From assembly GCF_964259225.1 (NCBI RefSeq), contig NZ_CAXVKN010000097.1: DNA of 6,280 nucleotides, one strand, 5' to 3'. The notes beneath the pieces are model-generated. The model saw nothing but the letters and a program-made list of their open reading frames with translations, was not told where the DNA came from and ran no database searches. The position numbers and the translations under genes were made by a program. The stretch's first letter is position 1. Every line of letters begins with the position of its first letter. Below, piece after piece: positions 1 through 6,274 of the stretch. Origin of the DNA: Catenibacterium mitsuoka_A (GTDB taxonomy: Bacteria > Bacillota_I > Bacilli_A > Erysipelotrichales > Coprobacillaceae).

Positions 1-29
1 AAGAAATAAGGGGTGAGATTCACCCCTTA
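1..29 (-). terminator. Intrinsic terminator after purF
   Basis: A perfect 10-bp inverted repeat, TAAGGGGTGA (7-16) and TCACCCCTTA (20-29), encloses a 3-base loop. On the minus strand the second arm runs into TTTCTT at the window edge, giving the GC-rich stem plus T-rich tail of a Rho-independent terminator. The plus-strand side has no T-run, so it acts for minus-strand transcription. It lies about 50 bp after the purF stop and is the only strong terminator seen after any gene here, so it probably ends the whole five-gene transcript. A weaker AT-rich imperfect fold lies between it and the stop codon: arms 39-47 and 65-74 with one bulged base, plus an inner 4-bp TAGG/CCTA stem. That fold is unlikely to terminate transcription by itself. 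Confidence 0.85.
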
Positions 30-77
30 CTGCGTGATAATTAAAATTTAGGAACCCCCTAGTTATTTTAAATTACC

Positions 78-1499
78 CTATTTTTCGTCTTTATTTGCAC
101 GATCGATAGAATCATATAACTTAGTGACATAATTACCACTAAAGCAAGACATACATAAATCACAGTTTCCATCCATATCATGCTTAACAGATTTCTTTAA
201 TCCTTCCATTGAAATAAATGCTAAAGAATCAGCTTCAATGAATTGACATAATTCTTCTACATTCATACGATGTGAGATTAATTCTTCTAGTGTAGAAATA
301 TCTACACCATAGAAACATGGGAACTTAATGGCTGGAGAAGCAATTCTAACATGTACTTCTGTGGCTCCTGCTTCTTTTAATAGTTTTACAATACGTTTAG
401 AAGTTGTACCTCTTACGATAGAGTCATCAATCATGATAACTCTTTTACCTTTTACAATAGAAGATACAGCTGAAAGCTTCATTCTTACCCCACGTTCACG
501 CATTTCCTGTGTTGGCTGGATAAATGTTCTACCTACATATTTATTCTTGATAAGCCCCATTTCATAAGGAATACCAGATGCTTCAGAGTAACCAATGGCA
601 GCTGAAATAGAACTATCAGGTACACCAATAACTAAATCTGCTTCTACTGGTGCTTCTTCAAATAAAGTCTTACCACAAGTCTTACGTGCTGTATGAACAT
701 TAATACCATCTAGATTACTATCAGGTCTAGAGAAGTAAATATATTCCATTGCACATAGCTTGTTGCAGATAGGCAAAGCTTCAGTATACTTTTTAGATTT
801 AATAATACCATCTTTTACACGGATGATTTCACCTGGTTCTACATCTCTTACATATTCTGCTCCCGCAATATCTAAAGCACATGTTTCAGATGAGAACATA
901 TAACCTCCACTTGGAAGTCTACCCATAGATAAAGGTCTTAAACCATATCTATCTCTTGCAACATAAAGAGCATCCTCTACTAAAATAACAAATGCGAATG
1001 CTCCATCAATCTTTTCTAATGATTTACAGATACGATCTACAAATCGTCCTGTTTCTCTCTTAATTAAATGACCAAGAACCTCAGTATCACTTGTTGAATT
1101 AAAGATTGAACCATTTTCTTCAAGTTCCTTCTTTAATAAGTTAGCATTTACAATATTACCATTATGGGCAATACCCATCATACCATCAAGAGTACGGAAT
1201 AAGAATGGTTGAACATTCATGATTCCTCCCCCACCTGCAGTTGAATAGCGGACATGTCCAATAGCTGCATTACCTGATAATTTTTCAATTTTTTCTTTAT
1301 TAAATACTTCACTGACTAAGCCTTCACCCTTATGGATGTTAAGCTTTCTACTTTTATTGCGGACAACAATACCTGCAGCCTCCTGTCCACGATGTTGTAA
1401 AGAATGTAAGCCATAATATGTTAATTGAGCAGCATTGTCATCGCCCCATATAGCAACAACTCCACATTCTTCATGTAATTCATCATGATTCTTGATCAT
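78..1499 (-). CDS. purF: Amidophosphoribosyltransferase (glutamine PRPP amidotransferase)
   Basis: This cytoplasmic enzyme makes 5-phosphoribosylamine from PRPP and glutamine, the first committed step of de novo purine synthesis. The 473 residues match the usual family length. Residues 1-11 look like the propeptide removed in Bacillus-type PurF to expose the nucleophile Cys12 (EECGVVAIWG). The N-terminal Ntn glutaminase domain carries LHSLQHRGQEAAG (31-43), the GHVRYST loop (81-87) and AHNGNIVN (111-118). The phosphoribosyltransferase half has the flexible loop GRTFIQPTQEMR (323-334) and the PRPP-binding motif VIMIDDSIVRGTTS (354-367). Cys249, Cys395, Cys449 and Cys452 fit the four ligands of the 4Fe-4S cluster in the oxygen-sensitive B. 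subtilis type; Cys446 is an additional nearby cysteine. A strong GGGAGG (1505-1510) sits 5 bp before the ATG. The preceding stop is 14 bp away. No other pur gene is visible in the window, which is unusual because purF often sits in a pur cluster. Confidence 0.98.
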   Translation of the reverse strand: MIKNHDELHEECGVVAIWGDDNAAQLTYYGLHSLQHRGQEAAGIVVRNKSRKLNIHKGEGLVSEVFNKEKIEKLSGNAAIGHVRYSTAGGGGIMNVQPFLFRTLDGMMGIAHNGNIVNANLLKKELEENGSIFNSTSDTEVLGHLIKRETGRFVDRICKSLEKIDGAFAFVILVEDALYVARDRYGLRPLSMGRLPSGGYMFSSETCALDIAGAEYVRDVEPGEIIRVKDGIIKSKKYTEALPICNKLCAMEYIYFSRPDSNLDGINVHTARKTCGKTLFEEAPVEADLVIGVPDSSISAAIGYSEASGIPYEMGLIKNKYVGRTFIQPTQEMRERGVRMKLSAVSSIVKGKRVIMIDDSIVRGTTSKRIVKLLKEAGATEVHVRIASPAIKFPCFYGVDISTLEELISHRMNVEELCQFIEADSLAFISMEGLKKSVKHDMDGNCDLCMSCFSGNYVTKLYDSIDRANKDEK

Positions 1500-1513
1500 A
1501 ATAGCCTCCCTGT

Positions 1514-3223
1514 TTAATAGATTTCATTGATATAGCGCTTCTCAAGAGGTGTATTATCCTCCTGATTACACATCATTGTGATCATATCTGTTTTTTCACC
1601 ATGAATAGACGCCATGCAATCTGTTTCGATGCGAATGTCTTTATAGAAATAAACAGAAATCGTTTTGAGGATGTCATCTAAATATTCTTTATTGTATATA
1701 AATTCTGAAATATAGACAAACTTCCCCCTATCATTATAAATCATATATCCCTGTTGTCCATACTCATTTTTAAATGTTAGAACAGAATCGTTAAATGCAG
1801 CACATCTAAATCTTAGATAATCATTAAAATAATCTTCATCACGTATTAAATAATGGTTAAAATTTGCTGTATAACGCATGTAATCATCATAGAGATGACA
1901 TATATCCTGGGACAGGCAGATATTACTAGGAAGGCAATACTTAGCTTTATCAAGCTTATAAAGAATATGTCTATGAGATTCTTTAAAGCCAAAAGGCATA
2001 TAAATTTCAGGATGATAAGCCTGTAAATAAATACGTTTATCTTTATAAATATCTAATACATGATTCATTAATAATTTCATGAATCCCTGTCCTTCATACT
2101 CTCTTCTTGTAGAAACGCCTAGAATAAAATAACTATCTTCGTAATCTTTTACTTTAAAAGGTACAATCTGTAAAGCAGAAATAATTTTGTCTTTAAAACG
2201 TACAACGTATGTATTCTCTTTCTTATATCTATACTTGAAATAGAAATCAGTAGAGACTTCATCTTCATCCTCAAAACGGTCCATCCAGATTTCTTTGATT
2301 GTTTCAGTATCTTCATCTGTTGCCTGTGTAACGATGGCATCATTGATAAATATACGTGTCTTTTCAACCATATGACAAGGATGCATACGTTCTTTAGAGA
2401 TACGAAGATTTTCTATTCCCATATCTTCTTCTCTATTTACATATTTAAAATCCGCACATTCATGTTCTAAGAATTCTTTTCTTAAAGTCACATAAAGACC
2501 TCTAATAGTTTTATCAGCTTTTTCAATATGAATCTGTATTGTTTCATGCTTTAATGGAGAACCAATCATAAAAGCCTTTAATTCGTTATTAATAAAAATA
2601 CCACCTATCTTAATAGGTAATTGATCCTGGGTAGAAAGAAGATACATAATTCCATATACTTCAGAAGTTAGGGATTCACTCTGTTCATGCTCTTCCCTTT
2701 CCCATTTTAATAGATCACTGAAAATCATAGGCATATCATCATCTGCATTCAATGTACGATATTCATAATTAGGATATTGAGAGATGAAGTTATGATAATT
2801 GTTTCTCATCTTCTGCATCTTCTTGCCTGATAATGTAATTAATTTCTCTTTATCATATACATAATCATCTAAATCCCTTGTATGCTCATACACAAATTGT
2901 CCAGGACATACTTTCTTTAATTCTTCTACAAAAGATGGAATAGCACAATCAATCATAAAAGGAAACTTATTTTCTTTTGCATAATTCACCATGTATTCAA
3001 CAGCTTCTTTGTAGTATTCGCAAGATGCAAAAGGCATCGCAAAAAAGCGATGTCCTTTATAGTTATGTAACATGATGCAGAAGTGATCATGAATCTCATA
3101 TTCAATATGATATTCATGATTCCACATCATCATAGTCACGAAATTTGAGTTATAGCCTTCATAATTGGCCTTATCTAAATAAGGTAAAACAGTATTTAAA
3201 TCAGATAATTTTAAGGGTTTCAT
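1514..3223 (-). CDS. DUF2156 domain fused to Eis-like GNAT acetyltransferase
   Basis: The predicted soluble protein has 569 residues in two parts; numbering is from the ATG at 3223. Residues about 1-290 resemble DUF2156, the catalytic fold of aminoacyl-phosphatidylglycerol synthases (MprF C-terminal domain). They show the signature LSGKKMQKMRNNYHNF (131-146) and the closing motif NREEDMGIENLR (263-274). No MprF-type membrane domain is present. Residues about 297-430 form a GNAT domain with acetyl-CoA-binding motif A, REYEGQGFMKLLM (374-386), and the later HPEIYMPFGF (404-413), a layout like Eis-type acetyltransferases. The position often held by Gln or Arg in motif A is Glu377 if only the pyrophosphate loop is aligned. 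Residues about 436-569 resemble the second half of Eis-like proteins, but this is weaker. The donor and acceptor are unknown; transfer of an acyl or aminoacyl group is inference. A longer reading from a TTG at 3235 adds four residues but lacks a ribosome binding site. The gene starts one base after the ATPase stop, suggesting translational coupling. Confidence 0.87.
   Translation of the reverse strand: MKPLKLSDLNTVLPYLDKANYEGYNSNFVTMMMWNHEYHIEYEIHDHFCIMLHNYKGHRFFAMPFASCEYYKEAVEYMVNYAKENKFPFMIDCAIPSFVEELKKVCPGQFVYEHTRDLDDYVYDKEKLITLSGKKMQKMRNNYHNFISQYPNYEYRTLNADDDMPMIFSDLLKWEREEHEQSESLTSEVYGIMYLLSTQDQLPIKIGGIFINNELKAFMIGSPLKHETIQIHIEKADKTIRGLYVTLRKEFLEHECADFKYVNREEDMGIENLRISKERMHPCHMVEKTRIFINDAIVTQATDEDTETIKEIWMDRFEDEDEVSTDFYFKYRYKKENTYVVRFKDKIISALQIVPFKVKDYEDSYFILGVSTRREYEGQGFMKLLMNHVLDIYKDKRIYLQAYHPEIYMPFGFKESHRHILYKLDKAKYCLPSNICLSQDICHLYDDYMRYTANFNHYLIRDEDYFNDYLRFRCAAFNDSVLTFKNEYGQQGYMIYNDRGKFVYISEFIYNKEYLDDILKTISVYFYKDIRIETDCMASIHGEKTDMITMMCNQEDNTPLEKRYINEIY
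3031..3057 (-). repeat. Hairpin with T6 loop inside the DUF2156-GNAT gene
   Basis: The minus strand reads AAGGACATCGC, TTTTTT, GCGATGCCTT, giving ten base pairs with one bulged A and a six-T loop, followed by TTGC. It falls at codons 56-65, which encode a stretch including RFFAMPF. The run of T after the stem is only about four bases, so termination would be inefficient. It may be chance in coding DNA, or an RNA structure that tunes elongation or mRNA decay. Confidence 0.5.
3086..3120 (-). repeat. 35-bp near-palindrome inside the DUF2156-GNAT gene
   Basis: Centred on position 3103, 16 of 17 base pairs are complementary; the only mismatch is between 3095 and 3111. The outer arms are ATCATGAAT and ATTCATGAT (9 bp), and the inner arms are TCATATT and AATATGA (7 bp). 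It covers codons 35-46, which encode the repetitive HEYHIEYEIHD. It could form a long AT-rich hairpin in the mRNA just after the ATPase-transferase junction, or serve as a dyad for a protein; neither role is shown. Confidence 0.6.
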
Positions 3224-3233
3224 TTTATTTTCC
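3224..3233 (-). promoter_or_regulatory. Ribosome binding site deciding the DUF2156-GNAT start
   Basis: A weak GGA (3231-3233, within TTGGAAAATAAA) lies 7 bp before the ATG at 3223, inside the last codons of the ATPase gene. The alternative TTG at 3235 has no purine-rich site in front of it. The ATPase stop TAA (3225-3227) is separated from the ATG by one A, so ribosomes finishing the ATPase could restart here. That would explain the modest binding site. Confidence 0.6.
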
Positions 3234-4448
3234 AAGCATCATATGTATAAATTGTTTAGCTACACGCCCAGAATAGCCTCCGTTTCTTAATTCCCATTCC
3301 ATAGCTAAACGATGGAGTTCATTACGATCAATATCTAAATGATACTGTTCAGCAAGTCCATCTACTATATCAAGATAGTGTTGCTTATCTGGATGAACAT
3401 AAAGAATCTGGACACCAAAACGGGCAACAAGTGATAATTTTTCTTGTTTAGCATCATTGACATTCACTTCATTGTCATCTCTTTCTCCCCAAGTTTCCTT
3501 AATTAAATGTCTACGGTTACTTGTGGCATAAATAAGGACATTATCAGGTTTCTTTTCTAGTCCGCCTTCAATGACTGCTTTAAGATATTTATATTCTGTT
3601 TCATATTCTTCAAAAGATAAATCATCCATGAAGATAATGAACTTATAATTACGGTTCTGTAATTCTCCAATAATTTCTGGAAGATGGATAAATTGATGCT
3701 TATACACTTCAACCATTCTTAAACCGTCCTTGTAATAACGATTTAATATAGCTTTGATACTTGATGATTTACCAGTTCCATTATCACCATACAATAAGAC
3801 ATTATTTGCTTTCTTACCATTAATAAATGCTTCTGTATTCGCAATTAAACGATCCTTTTGACGTTCATAGCCTACGAGTTGTTCAAGTGTATTATCTTCT
3901 ATATGATTGATAGAAACGATATTGCCATCTACATATCTAAAAGCCTTATTTAAACCGTATTTACCAACACCATACTTGTGATAATGATTATAGAGGATGT
4001 TATAGAAATCTTCAACAGATGTGCTTTGTGCAAGATTATTTTGTAATTCACTGAAGACTTCATAAATCTCTTTATTAATAATTGGCTTAGAATGTGAGAA
4101 ATGGAAGAAAATCTCTCTATTTAGTCCTTCTAGATCATCAAATGAAGAATGAAATAAATCATAGAAGTAAGTGAGATCTCTCAATACAAGTGCTCTTAAT
4201 GTATCATCAACATCTACAACACGTTCTAGTGAAAGCGAGAAGGCATTTTCATGCATTGCAAGCAAATGAGTAAGTAAGCTCTGCATCAAGTGATCATGAA
4301 GATCATATTTTTCAGCAACCTGTAAGAATTTCGCAATAAAATCATGCTGAATTGCCTTATTGTCTAATTGTTCAACGTTCTTTAATAGGAAAAGAACATC
4401 TTCATCATCTGTTAACTGATAATATACTGTTAAATCATTTAAATACAC
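3225..4448 (-). CDS. DUF815 family P-loop ATPase (AAA+-like)
   Basis: The 407-residue protein belongs to the DUF815 family of ATP-binding proteins, whose cellular role is not established. The N-terminal 185 residues are mostly helical in character with no recognised motif. The family hallmark LVGYERQK (191-198) precedes the nucleotide-binding core. That core has Walker A GDNGTGKS (221-228), Walker B FIIFMDDLSFEE (270-281), the sensor-1 stretch YATSNRRHL (307-315), a candidate arginine finger in SLVARFG (339-345, Arg343) and a sensor-2-like GYSGRVAKQF (391-400). All catalytic residues needed for ATP hydrolysis appear intact. Translation starts at GTG (4446-4448), with AAGGGG (4455-4460) 6 bp upstream; the next in-frame Met is far inside. 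It follows the DUF711 gene by 18 bp and is almost contiguous with the transferase gene downstream. An ATPase acting on that partner is a reasonable guess only. Confidence 0.94.
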   Translation of the reverse strand: MYLNDLTVYYQLTDDEDVLFLLKNVEQLDNKAIQHDFIAKFLQVAEKYDLHDHLMQSLLTHLLAMHENAFSLSLERVVDVDDTLRALVLRDLTYFYDLFHSSFDDLEGLNREIFFHFSHSKPIINKEIYEVFSELQNNLAQSTSVEDFYNILYNHYHKYGVGKYGLNKAFRYVDGNIVSINHIEDNTLEQLVGYERQKDRLIANTEAFINGKKANNVLLYGDNGTGKSSSIKAILNRYYKDGLRMVEVYKHQFIHLPEIIGELQNRNYKFIIFMDDLSFEEYETEYKYLKAVIEGGLEKKPDNVLIYATSNRRHLIKETWGERDDNEVNVNDAKQEKLSLVARFGVQILYVHPDKQHYLDIVDGLAEQYHLDIDRNELHRLAMEWELRNGGYSGRVAKQFIHMMLGK

Positions 4449-4466
4449 AAATAACCCCTTCTTTCA

Positions 4467-5831
4467 TTAGTTCTTGAAGCTATGAATAGGAGCTGGAATA
4501 CGTCCACCACGGTTCACAAATTCATCACAAGAGAATGAATTCACTGGCATAATTGGCGCATAACCTAATAAACCACCAAATTCAACTGTATCTCCTACAT
4601 CCTTACCAATAACTGGAATAAGTCTTACTGCAGTTGTCTTCTGGTTGATCATACCAATAGCCATTTCATCTGCGATAATACCAGAGATTGTTTCGGCTTT
4701 TGTATCACCAGGAATTGCAATCATATCTAGACCTACTGAACATACACAAGTCATTGCTTCTAGTTTTTCTAAAGTTAAAGATCCTGCATTGACTGCATCA
4801 ATCATACCCTGGTCTTCACTAACTGGAATAAAGGCGCCTGACAAACCACCTACATAAGATGAAGCCATAACGCCACCCTTTTTCACCTGGTCATTTAAGA
4901 TAGCAAGTGCTGCAGTAGTACCCGGAGCCCCTACTCTTTCAAGACCCATGCTCTGTAAACAATCAGCAATAGAGTCACCAATAGCAGGTGTAGGTGCTAA
5001 AGATAAGTCAATAATACCAAAAGGAATACCTAATGCTTCAGATGCTTCTAATGCAACCAACTGACCTACACGAGTGATCTTAAATGCAGTTTTCTTGATG
5101 ATTTCGCATAGTTCACCAAAGTCTTTACCTTTTGCGTTCTTAATTGCTTTATGCATAACACCAGGACCACTGACACCAACATTAATAATGGCGTCTGATT
5201 CACTGATACCATGGAATGCACCAGCCATAAATGGGTTATCATCTGGGGCATTACAGAAGATAACAAGTTTAGCACAGCCAATAGACTCAATATCCTTAGT
5301 AGCATATGCAGTCTTTTTTACAATCTGTCCAAGTAATGCGACAGCATCCATATTAATACCAGTCTTAGTAGAACCAACATTAACACTTGAACATACAAAT
5401 TCAGTTTCCTTCATAGCCTGTGGAATAGACTCAATAAGCATACGTTCAGCTTTAGTCATTCCTTTAGAAACAATGGCAGTATAACCACCAACAAAGTTAA
5501 TACCTAATTCCTTTGCACATTTATCTAGTGTTTTTGCAATCTGTACATAGTCTTCTGGCTTCTTGCAGGCTGAAGATCCGATAGTTGCAATAGGCGTAAC
5601 TGAGATACGCTTATTCACAATAGGAATACCATATTTTTTTTCAATAGACTGTCCTACAGGTACAAGATTTCTTGCAGTAGACATGATTTTGTTGTAAATA
5701 TTGTCACAAAGAACATCTAAAGAAGAATCAATACATTCAAATAAGCTAATACCGATTGTAATAGTTCTTACATCTAGATTTTCCTCTTCAATCATTTTAT
5801 TTGTTTCAATAACTTCAAACTGATTAATCAT
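4467..5831 (-). CDS. DUF711/UPF0210 'PFL family' protein
   Basis: The 454 residues are typical for this family, which has been grouped by structure with the pyruvate formate-lyase fold but has no confirmed reaction. The family opening is clear: MIEEENLDVRTITIGIS (13-29). Other conserved-looking stretches are NVGSTKTGINMDAV (151-164), NAPDDNPFMAGAFHG (194-208), GVSGPGVMHKAI (219-230), IDLSLAPTPAIGDSIADC (274-291), GAPGTTAALAIL (301-312) and GGLSGAFIPVSEDQGM (328-343). I see no glycyl-radical motif of the RVxGY type near the C-terminus; the end reads NRGGRIPAPIHSF (440-452). Radical chemistry like that of pyruvate formate-lyase is therefore not supported. It starts at ATG with AAGGAGAT (5838-5845) about 6 bp upstream, and this site overlaps the stop codon of the ACT gene 12 bp away. 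The ACT/DUF711 order recurs in Firmicutes, for example in the pneumococcal SP_0238/SP_0239 pair. Confidence 0.95.
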   Translation of the reverse strand: MINQFEVIETNKMIEEENLDVRTITIGISLFECIDSSLDVLCDNIYNKIMSTARNLVPVGQSIEKKYGIPIVNKRISVTPIATIGSSACKKPEDYVQIAKTLDKCAKELGINFVGGYTAIVSKGMTKAERMLIESIPQAMKETEFVCSSVNVGSTKTGINMDAVALLGQIVKKTAYATKDIESIGCAKLVIFCNAPDDNPFMAGAFHGISESDAIINVGVSGPGVMHKAIKNAKGKDFGELCEIIKKTAFKITRVGQLVALEASEALGIPFGIIDLSLAPTPAIGDSIADCLQSMGLERVGAPGTTAALAILNDQVKKGGVMASSYVGGLSGAFIPVSEDQGMIDAVNAGSLTLEKLEAMTCVCSVGLDMIAIPGDTKAETISGIIADEMAIGMINQKTTAVRLIPVIGKDVGDTVEFGGLLGYAPIMPVNSFSCDEFVNRGGRIPAPIHSFKN

Positions 5832-5843
5832 CTACACATCTCC

Positions 5844-6116
5844 TTATAATCTATGCATCATATTAAAGATTTCTTCATGCTGGATTTTAATATCAACACC
5901 AATTTCTTTACCTAAAGCAGCAAGTTCATCTGCTAAGTCATTAAATGCTTTGCTAGAAGCATCATGATTGACAATCATCATCATATTGAAATAACCTTGT
6001 ACAATAGTCTGAGAGATATCTAAAATATTAATATCATTCTCAGCAAGATAAGTACATACCTTTGCAATAATACCTACCTGATCCTTTCCAACTACAGTAA
6101 TAATACCTTTTTTCAC
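5844..6116 (-). CDS. ACT-domain protein, UPF0237 family
   Basis: A single stand-alone ACT domain fills this 90-residue protein. It starts KKGIITVVGKDQVGIIAKV, where GKDQVGI (10-16) is the loop that in ACT domains lies near the ligand, and continues with the second strand ISQTIVQGYFNMMMIVN (34-50). ACT domains commonly bind amino acids and dimerise, so a sensory or regulatory role for the DUF711 product next door is likely but unproven. I chose the GTG at 6116 rather than an ATG at 6137. The GTG has GGAGG 8 bp upstream and gives the usual family start and length. The ATG has no binding site and would lie about 6 bases from the predicted transcription start. The stop TAA is part of the next gene's ribosome binding site, suggesting coupled translation of the two proteins. 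Confidence 0.93.
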   Translation of the reverse strand: MKKGIITVVGKDQVGIIAKVCTYLAENDINILDISQTIVQGYFNMMMIVNHDASSKAFNDLADELAALGKEIGVDIKIQHEEIFNMMHRL

Positions 6117-6124
6117 AGTCGAAT

Positions 6125-6129
6125 CCTCC
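6125..6129 (-). promoter_or_regulatory. Ribosome binding site for the ACT gene (GTG start)
   Basis: GGAGG sits 8 bp before the GTG at 6114-6116. It lies inside the reading frame that would begin at the ATG at 6137, so it would have no role if that ATG were used. This site is the main reason for moving the start to the GTG. Confidence 0.88.
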
Positions 6130-6149
6130 GTTTTCATAAATTTTTAAAC

Positions 6150-6178
6150 ATTATAGCAAAACTAAGTAAAAAGATAAA
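6150..6178 (-). promoter_or_regulatory. Extended -10 promoter for the five-gene operon
   Basis: A perfect TATAAT (6150-6155) is preceded by TGC, forming the extended -10 element TGnTATAAT (6150-6158). At 17 bp spacing the -35 position reads TTTATC (6173-6178), matching only three of six consensus bases, as is common when the -10 is extended. T-rich DNA lies further upstream. Transcription should begin near 6142-6144, giving a leader of about 26-28 bases before the GTG start. That leaves no room for a riboswitch, including a purine riboswitch. Confidence 0.82.
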
Positions 6179-6204
6179 TAAAAAGTGTAAAAATATGCTT
6201 AAGT

Positions 6205-6233
6205 CTAAAGTGAAAAGTTAAATTCCACTTTAG
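6205..6233 (-). repeat. Inverted repeat upstream of the operon promoter
   Basis: CTAAAGTG (6205-6212) and CACTTTAG (6226-6233) form a perfect 8-bp inverted repeat around a 13-base spacer, about 27 bp upstream of the -35 region. On the minus strand a T-rich stretch begins only some 10 bases after the second arm, so it is a poor intrinsic terminator for anything upstream. It could be an operator or part of a mobile-element end. Confidence 0.5.
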
Positions 6234-6274
6234 GCGGTTCAAAGTTGCGTTTAGTCTTTCACTTCTTTCCACTT
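6225..6274 (-). repeat. Three AAGTGR direct repeats at the upstream edge
   Basis: On the minus strand AAGTGG (6269-6274), AAGTGA (6259-6264) and AAGTGG (6225-6230) occur in the same orientation, each followed by AA. The first two are exactly 10 bp apart, one helical turn; the third is 34 bp further on. A fourth copy, AAGTGA, lies on the plus strand at 6208-6213. Such spacing fits a cooperative protein-binding site or the multiple terminal repeats of a transposon, but the short length also allows chance. Confidence 0.4.

Noticed and set aside
420..470. Glycyl-radical or radical-enzyme function implied by the 'PFL family' label
   Set aside because: The label concerns the DUF711 gene at 4467-5831, not this stretch; no RVxGY-type motif is visible there, so radical chemistry was not assigned.
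328..567. Plus-strand open frame of 79 codons
   Set aside because: Antisense to the phosphoribosyltransferase domain of purF; a shadow of a real gene.
1514..1570. Possible promoter for purF in the end of the preceding gene (TTGAGA followed about 17-18 bp later by TCTATT)
   Set aside because: The -10 match is poor and the spacing loose; such matches are common in AT-rich coding DNA.
1550..1570. AGGAGGAT inside the last codons of the DUF2156-GNAT gene, resembling a ribosome binding site
   Set aside because: The nearest start-like codon is a TTG about 12 bases on that opens only a 20-codon frame crossing into purF; better explained as codons for QED.
2149..2367. Minus-strand 72-codon frame inside the DUF2156-GNAT gene
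   Set aside because: Out-of-frame reading of a conserved GNAT region; no ribosome binding site and no recognisable product.
4645..4857. Plus-strand open frame of 70 codons
   Set aside because: Antisense to the C-terminal third of the DUF711 gene, with no independent support.
5066..5305. Minus-strand 79-codon frame inside the DUF711 gene
   Set aside because: Out-of-frame reading of conserved coding sequence; its leucine-rich start looks like a membrane segment only by composition.
5074..5484. Plus-strand open frame of 136 codons
   Set aside because: It lies wholly antisense to the strongly conserved DUF711 gene, its product resembles no family I know, and no ribosome binding site supports it.
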